The translations under genes were made by a program, and so were the position numbers. A DNA stretch of 64,000 nucleotides, taken from NCBI GenBank assembly GCA_964247085.1, contig CAXTSX010000005.1, positions 1-64,000 of the forward strand, given 5' to 3'. Below are positions 45,243 to 53,974 of the stretch, one piece after another (positions within the stretch are counted from its first letter, which is position 1; the number at the start of each line of letters is the position of its first letter). A model generated the notes under the pieces. The model did no database searches and was not told the DNA's origin. It worked only from the letters and a program-made list of their open reading frames with translations. Source of the DNA: JAAFHZ01 sp964247085. GTDB lineage: Bacteria; Cyanobacteriota; Cyanobacteriia; Cyanobacteriales; Chamaesiphonaceae.

Positions 45243-47915
45243 CTACAAGAGTCCTGGAGCTGCACATGCCAACCGAAAACCGATATTGAAGTTCCGATCC
45301 GACGGATTGAGGTCGAAGCGACATGCAGAACGGCAACCCCTAGGATAACTGAACCAAGAACCCCCGCGCAGTATACGAGCAGCTTCTACGTTATCGGTGA
45401 GCCAAGCACTACCATCCTCAGGAGCACCTTCATAATTACCATACCAATGATCCGCGCACCATTCCCAGACGTTACCATGCATGTCGCATAGTCCCCAAGC
45501 ATTGGCAATTTCAAAATGGTCTACAGGTGTGGTTTCTCCTCGACTTTTTCCGGTTGGGCCATCCGCATAGGCACTGCCATTATAATTGACCAACTCGGTA
45601 GAAATTGTTTCCCCAAAGTGGAATGGAGTCATCGTTCCGGCGCGACAGGCATATTCCCACTCAGCTTCGGTGGGCAATCGATATTGTCGCTTTGTATGTT
45701 TACTCAGCCGCGCACAGAACTCGATCGCATCTTCCCACGACACTTTGTCTACGGGTCTGGTATCTCCCTTAAACTTTGATGGGTCTAACTTTAGTTCGCG
45801 CTCCTCTTGGGGCATGGCCGCGATCGATCGCCATTGAGCCTGAGTTACAGGGTATCTACCCAAATAAAAATCTGGAACGGTCACTAAATGCTGAGGTCTT
45901 TCATCGTCATGACCTTGTGAGTCCTCAGCCGGAGAACCCATCATAAACTCACCCCCGGCAATCCCGACCATCTCTAACCTGACATTCTCATTAATCTGCT
46001 CCACATACCGATAGGCTCGACCATCAGATTTTTGAACTTCCCAAGAATCACCCGATCTAACGAGGGTGCCGATCTTGAAGGTAAAGGGTTCGACTTCGAG
46101 AGTCAATTGAGCAGGAGAGTCAAAGGCGATCGTTGCCACAGTATATTCTTCGACTTGAAGCGGTGGCGACCCAGTTTCGGTTTCTATCAGTTGCGCTGTT
46201 GTAAATGGCAGCACTTCTAACTCAGGGAATTTGAGATCATCATCTGGTGTGAAAGGCTTAATCCAATCAGAACGTCTACTAGCATCACGATCGACCAGTT
46301 GAGCTAATTCAGCATACTCACCACCCAACCGATGCAAAACTTCCGTCGTAATCTGCGCAAAAGGCAGAATCGCATCCTTTTGTGCCGGAGTCCAATCCGA
46401 CTTCGGCGACAACAACGCCGTAAAACTATCAATCTCAAAACCCAAGGTTCTCGCAATCCGTTTCGATAGTGCCTCAATTACATTAAAGGTCTCATCTAGA
46501 GGCGTTCGCTCATTGAGTAAACCTCGCACCCCTTTGGCAAAGTTATAACGTCTGGGAAGATCTGCTGTTGGCTGCCGCTCTTCTTCCAACAGATTGCTAC
46601 TATAGACCTCCGCAATATGGACGGGAGTTAAATCGGTGAACAGTTCTTGTTGAATTAAACGCACCACCGACATCTCCACAGGGACAGCCGCCATCATCTC
46701 TGCGAGTTTCTGTGCCGCTTCAGAGGCAGTCGCCATAAATAGTTCTACCCGCGCTTCGGCAGATTTGGGCTGAATTACAGATGCCGTGCGATCGCGCTCT
46801 GGATCTTGCACCCAACTCAGGTCGAATAATCGCGCTGGCACCCGCTGCCGACCAGCCGCAGCTACTACTAGTGCCCATTGTTTCAGGGCATTGGCAGTCA
46901 AAGTTACTATGGGTAATGTCAAAGCATTTGCAGAGGCAATCTGCGTGCGAACACCAATCTCTCTAACTTGCAGTTGTGAATTAACAGCTCCAGGAATCAA
47001 AGAGCCAGCCTGAACCGCAAACCCAACATCTAATTCGCTTTGCCGCCACAGACGTTCGGGTAAAAGCTGAACGATCGTCGTAGGACAGTGTTTGCTCCAT
47101 AAGGCTAACCAGTCATGAATCTTCCCCTGCTGCCAGATCTGCGATCGACAGTCGCTAATATACAAAACCAAACATCGCCCCGAAGCATCGATCAGTTCCT
47201 TGGGGCTACGACTAGATGAGCCGGATTCAACCTCCATGTTCCGTTGCTTTTTGACTTCTAGCCGAGGTTGCCCCGCATCAGATGGTCGCACGTTCCAAGT
47301 CCGCACATTCCGAAAAGCACCTTGATTTTCTAACAGATGCTGAAATTCATCGATCGTATCTTGCCAAATAAAGCTAAATTCCGAAGCTTCGATGACTAAC
47401 TCCAAATCAAACCACCGTTCAGGCGATCGCTTCAAAATCGGCACCCAAATATCCCGCTCTGCAATTCGATCTACCGTAGCCATTTCATCTAGCTCGAACC
47501 GATTCAAAGAAGGGACTTTCCGCATCAAAGGACGCAACGATCGAGCAATCTCACGAGTGTCGGGTAATGCCGGAGCTGATTGTACTTGAATGGCTAAACC
47601 TTGCTCTGGGGATTCACTAGTCTGAGAATTGCGATCACCCCCAGATGGAGGAATATAAGCAGGGACAGAAGGTGGTGGTGTAATGAATCTGGGACTAGAA
47701 TCGTCAATTACCATATTGGAAATCTGCGGATCGATCGGATCTGGCTCATCTGGTTGCACCACTTCATAAGCGCCACCAATTTTTGATGCCAACCACAGCG
47801 CATCGGCAATGTCTTCATCATGTAAAAACGACTGCGCCTCACTAAAAGCATCGATTTCGCGATCGCTCAGGAGCAGTCCTCGTTCTTGCATAGCGATAAG
47901 GAGGTGATCGATCAT
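45243..47915 (-). CDS. DGR target 2: vWA-like/FGE-fold variable protein
   Basis: An 890-residue multidomain protein. Residues 1-50 form a short helical domain. About 120-380 resembles the SAV_2336-related/vWA-like region ('VLYISDCRSQIWQQGKIHDW', 'PTTIVQLLPERLW'). A helical middle and a beta segment (about 580-650) follow. The last 240 residues are an FGE/C-type-lectin fold ('GGEFMMGSPAEDSQGHDDER', 'RQYRLPTEAEWEYACRAGT', 'DMHGNVWEWCADHWY'). The tail 'RILRGGSWFSYPRGCRSACR' to 'GFRLACAAPGLL' is the variable repeat (about 850-889). Its start overlaps the MoxR stop, so it is probably the vWA partner of that ATPase; this is inference from family context. Confidence 0.88.
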   Translation of the reverse strand: MIDHLLIAMQERGLLLSDREIDAFSEAQSFLHDEDIADALWLASKIGGAYEVVQPDEPDPIDPQISNMVIDDSSPRFITPPPSVPAYIPPSGGDRNSQTSESPEQGLAIQVQSAPALPDTREIARSLRPLMRKVPSLNRFELDEMATVDRIAERDIWVPILKRSPERWFDLELVIEASEFSFIWQDTIDEFQHLLENQGAFRNVRTWNVRPSDAGQPRLEVKKQRNMEVESGSSSRSPKELIDASGRCLVLYISDCRSQIWQQGKIHDWLALWSKHCPTTIVQLLPERLWRQSELDVGFAVQAGSLIPGAVNSQLQVREIGVRTQIASANALTLPIVTLTANALKQWALVVAAAGRQRVPARLFDLSWVQDPERDRTASVIQPKSAEARVELFMATASEAAQKLAEMMAAVPVEMSVVRLIQQELFTDLTPVHIAEVYSSNLLEEERQPTADLPRRYNFAKGVRGLLNERTPLDETFNVIEALSKRIARTLGFEIDSFTALLSPKSDWTPAQKDAILPFAQITTEVLHRLGGEYAELAQLVDRDASRRSDWIKPFTPDDDLKFPELEVLPFTTAQLIETETGSPPLQVEEYTVATIAFDSPAQLTLEVEPFTFKIGTLVRSGDSWEVQKSDGRAYRYVEQINENVRLEMVGIAGGEFMMGSPAEDSQGHDDERPQHLVTVPDFYLGRYPVTQAQWRSIAAMPQEERELKLDPSKFKGDTRPVDKVSWEDAIEFCARLSKHTKRQYRLPTEAEWEYACRAGTMTPFHFGETISTELVNYNGSAYADGPTGKSRGETTPVDHFEIANAWGLCDMHGNVWEWCADHWYGNYEGAPEDGSAWLTDNVEAARILRGGSWFSYPRGCRSACRFDLNPSDRNFNIGFRLACAAPGLL
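45249..45367 (-). repeat. DGR variable repeat VR2
   Basis: Gap-free 119-base match to the template repeat with 18 differences: 17 at sense-strand adenines of the template, including double changes in single AAC/AAT codons, and the same G/C mismatch five bases from the end as in VR1. The set of changed positions differs from VR1, so the two repeats were diversified independently. Confidence 0.95.
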
Positions 47916-49024
47916 TTTTCTTTAGGTGCTGAATCTGAAGTACGTCCCTTGCTTTTTATCTCCAACGGTCGATCCAAAGGTGCTAGGAGGCGATCGACTA
48001 AATCTTCTTTTTCATTACCCATCCACTCCCGCTCACGGACAATCATAAACAAAGCATTTAGCAATTGATCGGTAGCCAGTTGCTCTCTGCCATTGTCACG
48101 ACGTTGGAGAAAAGTAGTAATCAGGTCACTAATTTGCTGCTCTGAGAGATTGCAGTCTTGGAGATGGGCGGTAATAATGCGCTCCAATTGCTGGCGATCG
48201 GGATCTCGCATATTCAGCCGTAAACAACGCCGCAGAAAAGGCGGCGGAAAATCGCGCTCGCCATTACTCGTCAAAATCACCAAAGGAAACTCTTTACAAT
48301 TAATCCGTCCCCCCTTGATTTTGACCTTGCGATCGGCATAAGTAGATGATTCATTTTCATCAACGTAAGCAGTACGCACCCTTACTTCGATCGGGGCTGA
48401 TTTAGCACCAGTCGGATCGTCATCTTTCTCCAGTCGAGCTAGCTCAGGAATTTCAAACCGACCTTCCTCAAAAATTGTCAACAGGTCATTGGGCAGATCG
48501 ATATCACTTTTATCAATCTCGTCAATAATTAGCACACGCGGTTGATCGGACTCTAACAAAGCCGTCCCCAATGGACCCAAGGTAATATAGTCAGCAATTT
48601 TTTGCGGATCTTCGATATATTTACCTTCAGTCTTAGAATCTTTAGCCTCTTGCAATCTCCCGATCGCGTCATAACTATAGAGTCCATCCTTAAGCGTAGT
48701 GCGAGTAGTAATCGACCAATACAGCACCTCTCCTAATTTCAGCTCGTGGGCAACCGCATAAGCCAACGACGACTTACCCGTCCCAGGCTTCCCAGTCAGC
48801 AGCAAAGGGCGGCGCAAATAGAGCGCGGCATTAACCATTTCAATTTCTTCGGGTTGAGCTTGAAATGTCTCCCCGCGTTTGCGACGATTCTCACCAGCTT
48901 TATCATTGCCAAATGGTCGCCAAGGTGGTGCTTCGGGCAAATCGTCAATCGCATCATGGGGGTCGCGATTATCCCCTTGAAATAGCTTCCAATCTTTTTT
49001 AGGTTGTTCGGGTTGTTCGGACAT
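47912..49024 (-). CDS. MoxR-type AAA+ ATPase
   Basis: A 370-residue AAA+ protein from ATG 49024 ('MSEQPEQPKKDWKLFQGDNR'), which has a GAGGTG ribosome site just upstream; the frame extends 17 codons further. 'LLLTGKPGTGKSSLAYAVAH' is Walker A, 'VLIIDEIDKSDIDLP' Walker B, and 'VILTSNGERDFPPPFLRRC' sensor 1 with the arginine finger region. MoxR ATPases remodel partner proteins together with vWA proteins; here the partner is likely the overlapping downstream gene. Confidence 0.9.
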   Translation of the reverse strand: MSEQPEQPKKDWKLFQGDNRDPHDAIDDLPEAPPWRPFGNDKAGENRRKRGETFQAQPEEIEMVNAALYLRRPLLLTGKPGTGKSSLAYAVAHELKLGEVLYWSITTRTTLKDGLYSYDAIGRLQEAKDSKTEGKYIEDPQKIADYITLGPLGTALLESDQPRVLIIDEIDKSDIDLPNDLLTIFEEGRFEIPELARLEKDDDPTGAKSAPIEVRVRTAYVDENESSTYADRKVKIKGGRINCKEFPLVILTSNGERDFPPPFLRRCLRLNMRDPDRQQLERIITAHLQDCNLSEQQISDLITTFLQRRDNGREQLATDQLLNALFMIVREREWMGNEKEDLVDRLLAPLDRPLEIKSKGRTSDSAPKEK

Positions 49025-49035
49025 AGCACCTCTAC

Positions 49036-50451
49036 TTAAGCAGATTTTGGGGGACAAAAATTTGGATCGTCCCATAACAGGGACAAGTGATGACCGACGT
49101 GAAGATCTTCTGTATTTTTGGCCTTGCGAGTTTCAAAACGTTTGGCTTTGACCCTAGAGGGCAAAGTTTCTAAGCAGCCAGCTTTGAGCAATTCTGATAC
49201 CTGAATCCGGTGCGCTGACTCTGCCAAATTACGCCGCGACCAAATCGCCAGCGGTAATCCAGCGTCCAATAACTCATAAACTAGATTGTTAAGATCGACT
49301 GGTGCCTCAGTTATATACAATCCCACAACTTTACTATCTAAAGCATCTGGTTTCACCGAATCATCCAAAATATCTCTCAAGTTGTCTAGATCGAGATCGT
49401 GTCCTGAAATAAATACCTCCTGTGCGGGTGCTTGCAATAAGTTTTGGTGACGCTTCCAAAGTTTTCGCCAACTTGGGCCTTTCTGATAAGTGCCATTGTA
49501 CCGATTGGCGCAGTGAATGAAAACTAAACGATCGTGCCCTAGATATTCGGGACGCGGACTATCTTTTAACAACCAAACATCAACACCTAAATCCATGAGT
49601 TTTGATGGCAAAAACACATGAATTTCAGGATAGTTTTCACAATGTGGACAATGATTTGTTTGTGCGATTAGAAAGAATTCCAGCAACCGTGATATTTTCT
49701 GCTGTAGGTCTGCTAACGAACATGGCATAGCATCTGGATTGTCAGCTTTTAATAAAGACTGAAACCCTGTATTTTTAGTTCGATATCTCTCGATATCTTC
49801 GATCGACCAAGCCTCAATCTGATAATAAATCTCACCATCTTGAGCCTGAGTAGAAACTTCATCACTGCGAGCGATCGTTATTAAAATAGCTGGGCTAGCA
49901 TTTTTAAAACGCCCAGCTTCCGACTCCTGAATTAGAGTATATAAACTAAACCAATCAATATCCTGACGGTACTCTTTTCCCCACTGAGTTAAAGATTCAG
50001 TTACAGCAACATCGGATACTTCATTAAAAAAATTGGCAATGAACTCATCCAATCCAGAATATGGAAGAGATCCTTGAGGTATTTTGTTCAATTCGTTCAC
50101 AATCGATCGCACATCGTCCAAATTCTGTTTGACTCTTGCAGACCAGTGTAATAATGTTTTTTGATAAGCCTGTTGAATCTGCTCGAATAAAATCTGATTT
50201 GATTGAATAATTTGAATCAAATCGTCAAACTTTTTTTGAATTAATTTATTATTTAACTTGTTATTTTCCTGCTGAATCTCATTTTCAAGATTTGCAATTT
50301 GCTCAAAGATGATATTTAAACGCTTTTCCAGTTTTTTCCCCATCAAAACATCTGTAATCGCATCGATCTCTGCTTGAACTTTTTCCTTGTCATCATTCAA
50401 GGCAGAAAGACGATCTAACAACCATTCCAGTTTATGATTGTGGTTTATCAT
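49036..50451 (-). CDS. VMAP-type protein (vWA-MoxR-associated) with adaptor-like N-terminus
   Basis: A 471-residue protein from ATG 50451 ('MINHNHKLEWLLDRLSALND'). Residues about 10-65 contain 'VQAEIDAITDVL' and 'LEKRLNII', almost repeated in the caspase protein next to it. A coiled coil and helical middle follow. The C-terminal half has 'EIHVFLPSKLMDLGVDVWLL', 'PLAIWSRRN' and ends near 'SLLWDDPNFCPP'; the LLWDDP ending is typical of VMAP C-terminal domains in MoxR-vWA ternary systems. The middle has a possible zinc pair 'HCPHCENY'. It overlaps the caspase gene by 20 bases. Confidence 0.8.
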   Translation of the reverse strand: MINHNHKLEWLLDRLSALNDDKEKVQAEIDAITDVLMGKKLEKRLNIIFEQIANLENEIQQENNKLNNKLIQKKFDDLIQIIQSNQILFEQIQQAYQKTLLHWSARVKQNLDDVRSIVNELNKIPQGSLPYSGLDEFIANFFNEVSDVAVTESLTQWGKEYRQDIDWFSLYTLIQESEAGRFKNASPAILITIARSDEVSTQAQDGEIYYQIEAWSIEDIERYRTKNTGFQSLLKADNPDAMPCSLADLQQKISRLLEFFLIAQTNHCPHCENYPEIHVFLPSKLMDLGVDVWLLKDSPRPEYLGHDRLVFIHCANRYNGTYQKGPSWRKLWKRHQNLLQAPAQEVFISGHDLDLDNLRDILDDSVKPDALDSKVVGLYITEAPVDLNNLVYELLDAGLPLAIWSRRNLAESAHRIQVSELLKAGCLETLPSRVKAKRFETRKAKNTEDLHVGHHLSLLWDDPNFCPPKSA

Positions 50452-51511
50452 TCGTCCCCGTCCCTTCCAATTTCTCAATATCCCGATTAACTTGTTCAAT
50501 TTTTCCATAGATGATATCTAAACGTTTTTCTAGTTTTCCCACTATCAAAACATCTGTAATCGCATCAATCTCTGCTTGCACTGTTTGCAGATCCTGACGA
50601 AAACCATCACCTTTTGTTTGGAGGTATTGAAGCTTAAGCTGCTGGGCTTGACTGAGGGGCTGACGTTTTTGATTTACAATCACAGCTTTCAGATTGAATC
50701 GATCTTCTATCTCCTCATCACCTCTAACCGTCAACCACTTGTAAACAGGCTCTGATTGCTTCAGCTCTCGAAAATTGGCTTTAATTTGCTCCGCCAGCGA
50801 TTTCATATCTGGCAACAGGGACTTTCCTTGTAACTCATCAAGCACCGCCCTAGAAAACCGACCCGTTCCAACCTCCGATTCATTCGTCGCTACTTCATAC
50901 TCAGCCGCTGCAAACAAGACAAACTGTTCTGCCTTCCCCTGCTCCCCGTTCGTAATAAACATTAAAGCCGCTGCTTCAGCCCCAATCGTTTCATATAGTC
51001 CTTGGTAATAGGTATTCGCACAGGCATCAATCCAAAAGTTTTGCTGTTTAAACCCCGAACTATGGGCAAAGGTACTTAGGGCTTCAACTAGTGAATTGAA
51101 GTTGAGGTTCCATTTATTAATGTTATCAGTATCTGCAAAAAACAATCGCCGTGTAGTGGCACCTGTTTTCGTGATAATCCCATGACCACCCCAAAAAACA
51201 TGGAGCAGATCGCCTTGATTGCCCTTACTGGTAAGTTTAGATCGAATAGCGGAGTCAATTTGATTTCGATCGGCAGGAAGGGGATTAAGCCCTTTAGCCT
51301 TTGCCTCCTCCAGCACTCCCGCATTTTCATCTAATGGCGATAGAAATAATTGAATGTGCTCTGGCTTAACCCCACGATCTAACAGCCAACTGGCAAATTT
51401 CAGCGCATCCTGGGCTGGACCATTTAAGCCCCATTCCGAGCCAGCTTGGTACTTTTCAATCCCCACAACTAGAGCATAAACACTCTCAGCATTAATTGAG
51501 TCTGTGGTCAT
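50432..51511 (-). CDS. Caspase-like (C14) protease with adaptor-like C-terminus
   Basis: A 359-residue protein. The caspase fold begins 'YALVVGIEKYQAGSEWGLNG' and carries the catalytic His 110 in 'HVFWGGHGI' and Cys 164 in 'FWIDACANTYY'. The last ~75 residues hold 'LQTVQAEIDAITDVL', 'LEKRLDIIYGKI' and a coiled coil, nearly the same as the N-terminus of the VMAP-type protein downstream, suggesting homotypic docking. Bacterial caspases of this kind act as effectors in immunity-like systems. The start overlaps the hydrolase stop (ATGA). Confidence 0.88.
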   Translation of the reverse strand: MTTDSINAESVYALVVGIEKYQAGSEWGLNGPAQDALKFASWLLDRGVKPEHIQLFLSPLDENAGVLEEAKAKGLNPLPADRNQIDSAIRSKLTSKGNQGDLLHVFWGGHGIITKTGATTRRLFFADTDNINKWNLNFNSLVEALSTFAHSSGFKQQNFWIDACANTYYQGLYETIGAEAAALMFITNGEQGKAEQFVLFAAAEYEVATNESEVGTGRFSRAVLDELQGKSLLPDMKSLAEQIKANFRELKQSEPVYKWLTVRGDEEIEDRFNLKAVIVNQKRQPLSQAQQLKLQYLQTKGDGFRQDLQTVQAEIDAITDVLIVGKLEKRLDIIYGKIEQVNRDIEKLEGTGTNDKPQS

Positions 51512-52701
51512 GGCAACACCTTATCGATCGCATCCCAAGTTTCCTGATTAGCCCAGTAAGCACTGTGAGATTCAGGAAATGGTTGTTTATTGTTTACCAC
51601 CACATCCCTAAGTTTCCCTGGAAAAACGCCCTCGCCAATGTAACTCAAAAAATCCCGCAGATCGTAAATATTCAACCATTGAGGGAAATGCTCTGGCAAC
51701 GGCTCGCCAAAATTCAAAGTTGGGAGCGCATCAATTTCATACAAAAATGGAGCCTGTGAACCCACAGTAATTAACAACTTAACTCGATCGCGTAAATCTT
51801 CCTCAATCAGCAAGTCAACACAGGCAATCCCACCCAAACTGTGAGCTAGCAAAACCACAGGTGTTTCCACTAGTTCGATCTGGCTCCGAATATAATCGCG
51901 AATTTTCTTACCCTTGGCTTGATACACCATAATATCCCCCGCAAAGGGATAGGCTCCATCAGATAGGGCACCACGCTTACGCTTGACCGCATTCGTACCC
52001 AAACTAAAAAGCTGCCCTGTAATCCAATCCGTAACAAGACCTCTTGATATTTCTGATTTGCTCAAAACTTCAAGAATGACATCGACAGACTTATTCCGCA
52101 ATTCTTCATCAATAAGTGGATTTAAAGACCATTCCCGTTCTTCATACAGCAGTCCAGACATGGCAACGATGGCTCTAGCGATCGCCGCATAATCACCATC
52201 TAGATTTACAGAAGCCGTTGCTAACAGCCTGCCAAAAACCTCAGATTCTGTTCCCGTGATCGCTTCACAAGCCGGAAGAAAATATTTACCGATGTCCAAA
52301 GCATTTAATTTTTTTTGCAACTCAGAATCTTGAGAGAGGACTGCAACTCTACTCTGGAGTTTTTGTGCAGGCGTAAGATATCCAGGGGCACTACTGCTTT
52401 GAGATTGCAGCGATCGCAGCCCCAACAGACGGATTTCATAAAAGGGATCTTTATAAAGTGCCTCCCACAGTCGAATATTTTCTTCTTCAGGAGTTAGCTC
52501 TTTACCACCTTCAGAATCACCATAGGTAGGAATTGAAGCCCCATCTGTATTAAGTTTGGCACCTAAAGAGTCTCCCCAAAGGCAAGGTATTAACTTGGCA
52601 TCTGGTTTACACTTTTGAAGGGCTTTCTTTATCGTCTGAAAGGTCACATCATAATCTCTTTGCCTACCACCCGTCCCATGAACAAAAATTACACTTGTCA
52701 C
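51508..52701 (-). CDS. Alpha/beta hydrolase (lipase-like), first gene of the conflict operon
   Basis: About 397 residues from GTG 52701 ('VTSVIFVHGTGGRQRDYDVT'). 'VHGTGG' forms the oxyanion loop, 'VVLLAHSLGGIACVDLL' holds the nucleophile Ser in GxSxG form, and a late 'PESHSAYW' may supply the His. The frame remains open 83 codons upstream to 52950, but that part has no domain, so the GTG is preferred; its ribosome site is weak, which leaves the start uncertain. A membrane-lipid or peptide-ester target would suit an effector role, but this is inferred from the operon. Confidence 0.78.
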   Translation of the reverse strand: MTSVIFVHGTGGRQRDYDVTFQTIKKALQKCKPDAKLIPCLWGDSLGAKLNTDGASIPTYGDSEGGKELTPEEENIRLWEALYKDPFYEIRLLGLRSLQSQSSSAPGYLTPAQKLQSRVAVLSQDSELQKKLNALDIGKYFLPACEAITGTESEVFGRLLATASVNLDGDYAAIARAIVAMSGLLYEEREWSLNPLIDEELRNKSVDVILEVLSKSEISRGLVTDWITGQLFSLGTNAVKRKRGALSDGAYPFAGDIMVYQAKGKKIRDYIRSQIELVETPVVLLAHSLGGIACVDLLIEEDLRDRVKLLITVGSQAPFLYEIDALPTLNFGEPLPEHFPQWLNIYDLRDFLSYIGEGVFPGKLRDVVVNNKQPFPESHSAYWANQETWDAIDKVLP

Positions 52702-53046
52702 AGTATTGTTCAAAAATAAGTACAGGCACAATATTACGACACATTTATATAGTTGAGTAGCAACCTTATTATTTATTCCGAGGGAGCAATATTTAACTAG
52801 GTTTTTAATATTGCCTGACTCAACCCACTTAATCCCTCGATCCGGAAAACCTCCTACTAACAAAATAGTGAGCCGCTCGATCGTCGTTAGCGGAAACAAA
52901 TCGATTCGTTTGTAATCCAGATAATGACCTGAGCATTGCACCTGGAGCACAGTTGATCCATCAACACCCTCACCTCGATCGTGTAGCGTCGGCTTTGGCG
53001 CAAGCGAAGCTATAGATCCTATCGACGAAGAATCTGCACCGCTACA
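52702..53046. other. Upstream region of the conflict/DGR operon
   Basis: This 345-base gap separates the operon from the GNAT toxin gene on the same strand, so the operon's own promoter should lie here. It contains a 19-base sequence (52979-52997) that recurs exactly at 45150-45168 between target 2 and avd. Otherwise I see AT-rich DNA with no clear gene; the hydrolase frame's upstream extension occupies part of it. Confidence 0.45.
52979..52997 (+). repeat. Short dispersed repeat, copy 2
   Basis: Exact second copy of the 19-base sequence at 45150, here followed by 'GCGCAAGCGAAGC'. It sits upstream of the conflict/DGR operon. Confidence 0.55.
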
Positions 53047-53568
53047 TCACCCAAAAGTCTGAGCAATATTAGCCATAGTCCGAAACAGCTTCCGTGATTG
53101 ATCAGGAAAAAGCTGAAACTCAAACCGCTCATAGAACTTCACCGCCTCATCATCGATCGCATCCACCACCACCGCAAACGAAGCAGCAGCCTGACTCACC
53201 GACAAACTCCGAAACAAAGCATCCATCACCAACAACTTTCCCCAACCAAACCCCTTATACTTACTAGCCACCGCCAACCGCCCTAACAAAATCACCCCCA
53301 CCACCGGATACCGAGGCAACTTCTTGGCCATACTTGGAGGCAAACTTTCCAGATCGATCGCACTCATCGACAGTGTATAGTAACCAATAATCTTCTGGCG
53401 CTCCTTATCAAACACCACATAAGGAATCGCAATATTCCGCTTCCGATCCTGCGTAGCGGTAGAGTGTAAATACCGATCTAACTGCTCATTACCGCAACTA
53501 AAAGCCGCTCGGTCATGATGCTTATCCAGCGGCTCAATACAAAAATCAACAGATTCAGGATTCAACAC
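53047..53568 (-). CDS. GNAT-family acetyltransferase toxin (TacT-like)
   Basis: A 173-residue GNAT protein starting at GTG 53568 ('MLNPESVDFCIEPLDKHHDR'). 'AAFSCGNEQLDRYLHSTATQD' near the N-terminus, 'VILLGRLAVASKYKGFGWGK' (acetyl-CoA loop) and 'AVKFYERFEFQLFP' are hallmarks of toxins that acetylate charged tRNA. The DUF1778 antitoxin gene precedes it by six bases. The module looks intact. Confidence 0.88.
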   Translation of the reverse strand: MLNPESVDFCIEPLDKHHDRAAFSCGNEQLDRYLHSTATQDRKRNIAIPYVVFDKERQKIIGYYTLSMSAIDLESLPPSMAKKLPRYPVVGVILLGRLAVASKYKGFGWGKLLVMDALFRSLSVSQAAASFAVVVDAIDDEAVKFYERFEFQLFPDQSRKLFRTMANIAQTFG

Positions 53569-53574
53569 CGGACA

Positions 53575-53886
53575 CTACTTACCCATCACCTGCTGATACC
53601 ACCGAGCATCAGCAATAGATCGCTCGCTCGGTGGCACTGGATTCAACAAAGCATCCGCAAAAACCTGTCGATCGCGGTTAGTCAGTTCAATAAATTCGCC
53701 ATCCTTAATAATCTGCACCGATGCCTCAGCCAGCGTAGCAATCATGAACTCCGTCAGATTCTGCCCCCGCAAACTCGCGGCTCTTTCCATCAGTTGTTTT
53801 TGCTCAGTCGTGACCCGAGCCTCCAGCCGAGCATCTTTGGCAGCCCGATTGGCTCTAATTTTGCCTGTGCTTATTTTCGTATCCAT
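53575..53886 (-). CDS. DUF1778 antitoxin (TacA-like)
   Basis: A 103-residue protein. A ribbon-helix-helix ('RLEARVTTEQKQLMERAASL', 'RGQNLTEFMIATLAEAS') is followed by a toxin-binding tail ('LTNRDRQVFADALLNPVPPS'), the DUF1778 pattern. It precedes its GNAT toxin gene and would repress the pair and neutralise the toxin. Start: ATG 'MDTKISTGK'; the basic N-terminal extension of about 15 residues is longer than usual. Confidence 0.88.
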   Translation of the reverse strand: MDTKISTGKIRANRAAKDARLEARVTTEQKQLMERAASLRGQNLTEFMIATLAEASVQIIKDGEFIELTNRDRQVFADALLNPVPPSERSIADARWYQQVMGK

Positions 53887-53974
53887 GAGGAGAGTAGCTT
53901 AGAGACACTAAAAATATTATGACATATTGTACGCTTTTCAGCCGTACTGAAATCACACAATCAGGATTTTACTG

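Noticed and set aside
42593..47915. Genuine sulfatase-activating FGE enzymes
   Set aside because: The folds end in DGR-variable tips, sit in a conflict operon and there is no sulfatase gene; binding function is more likely.
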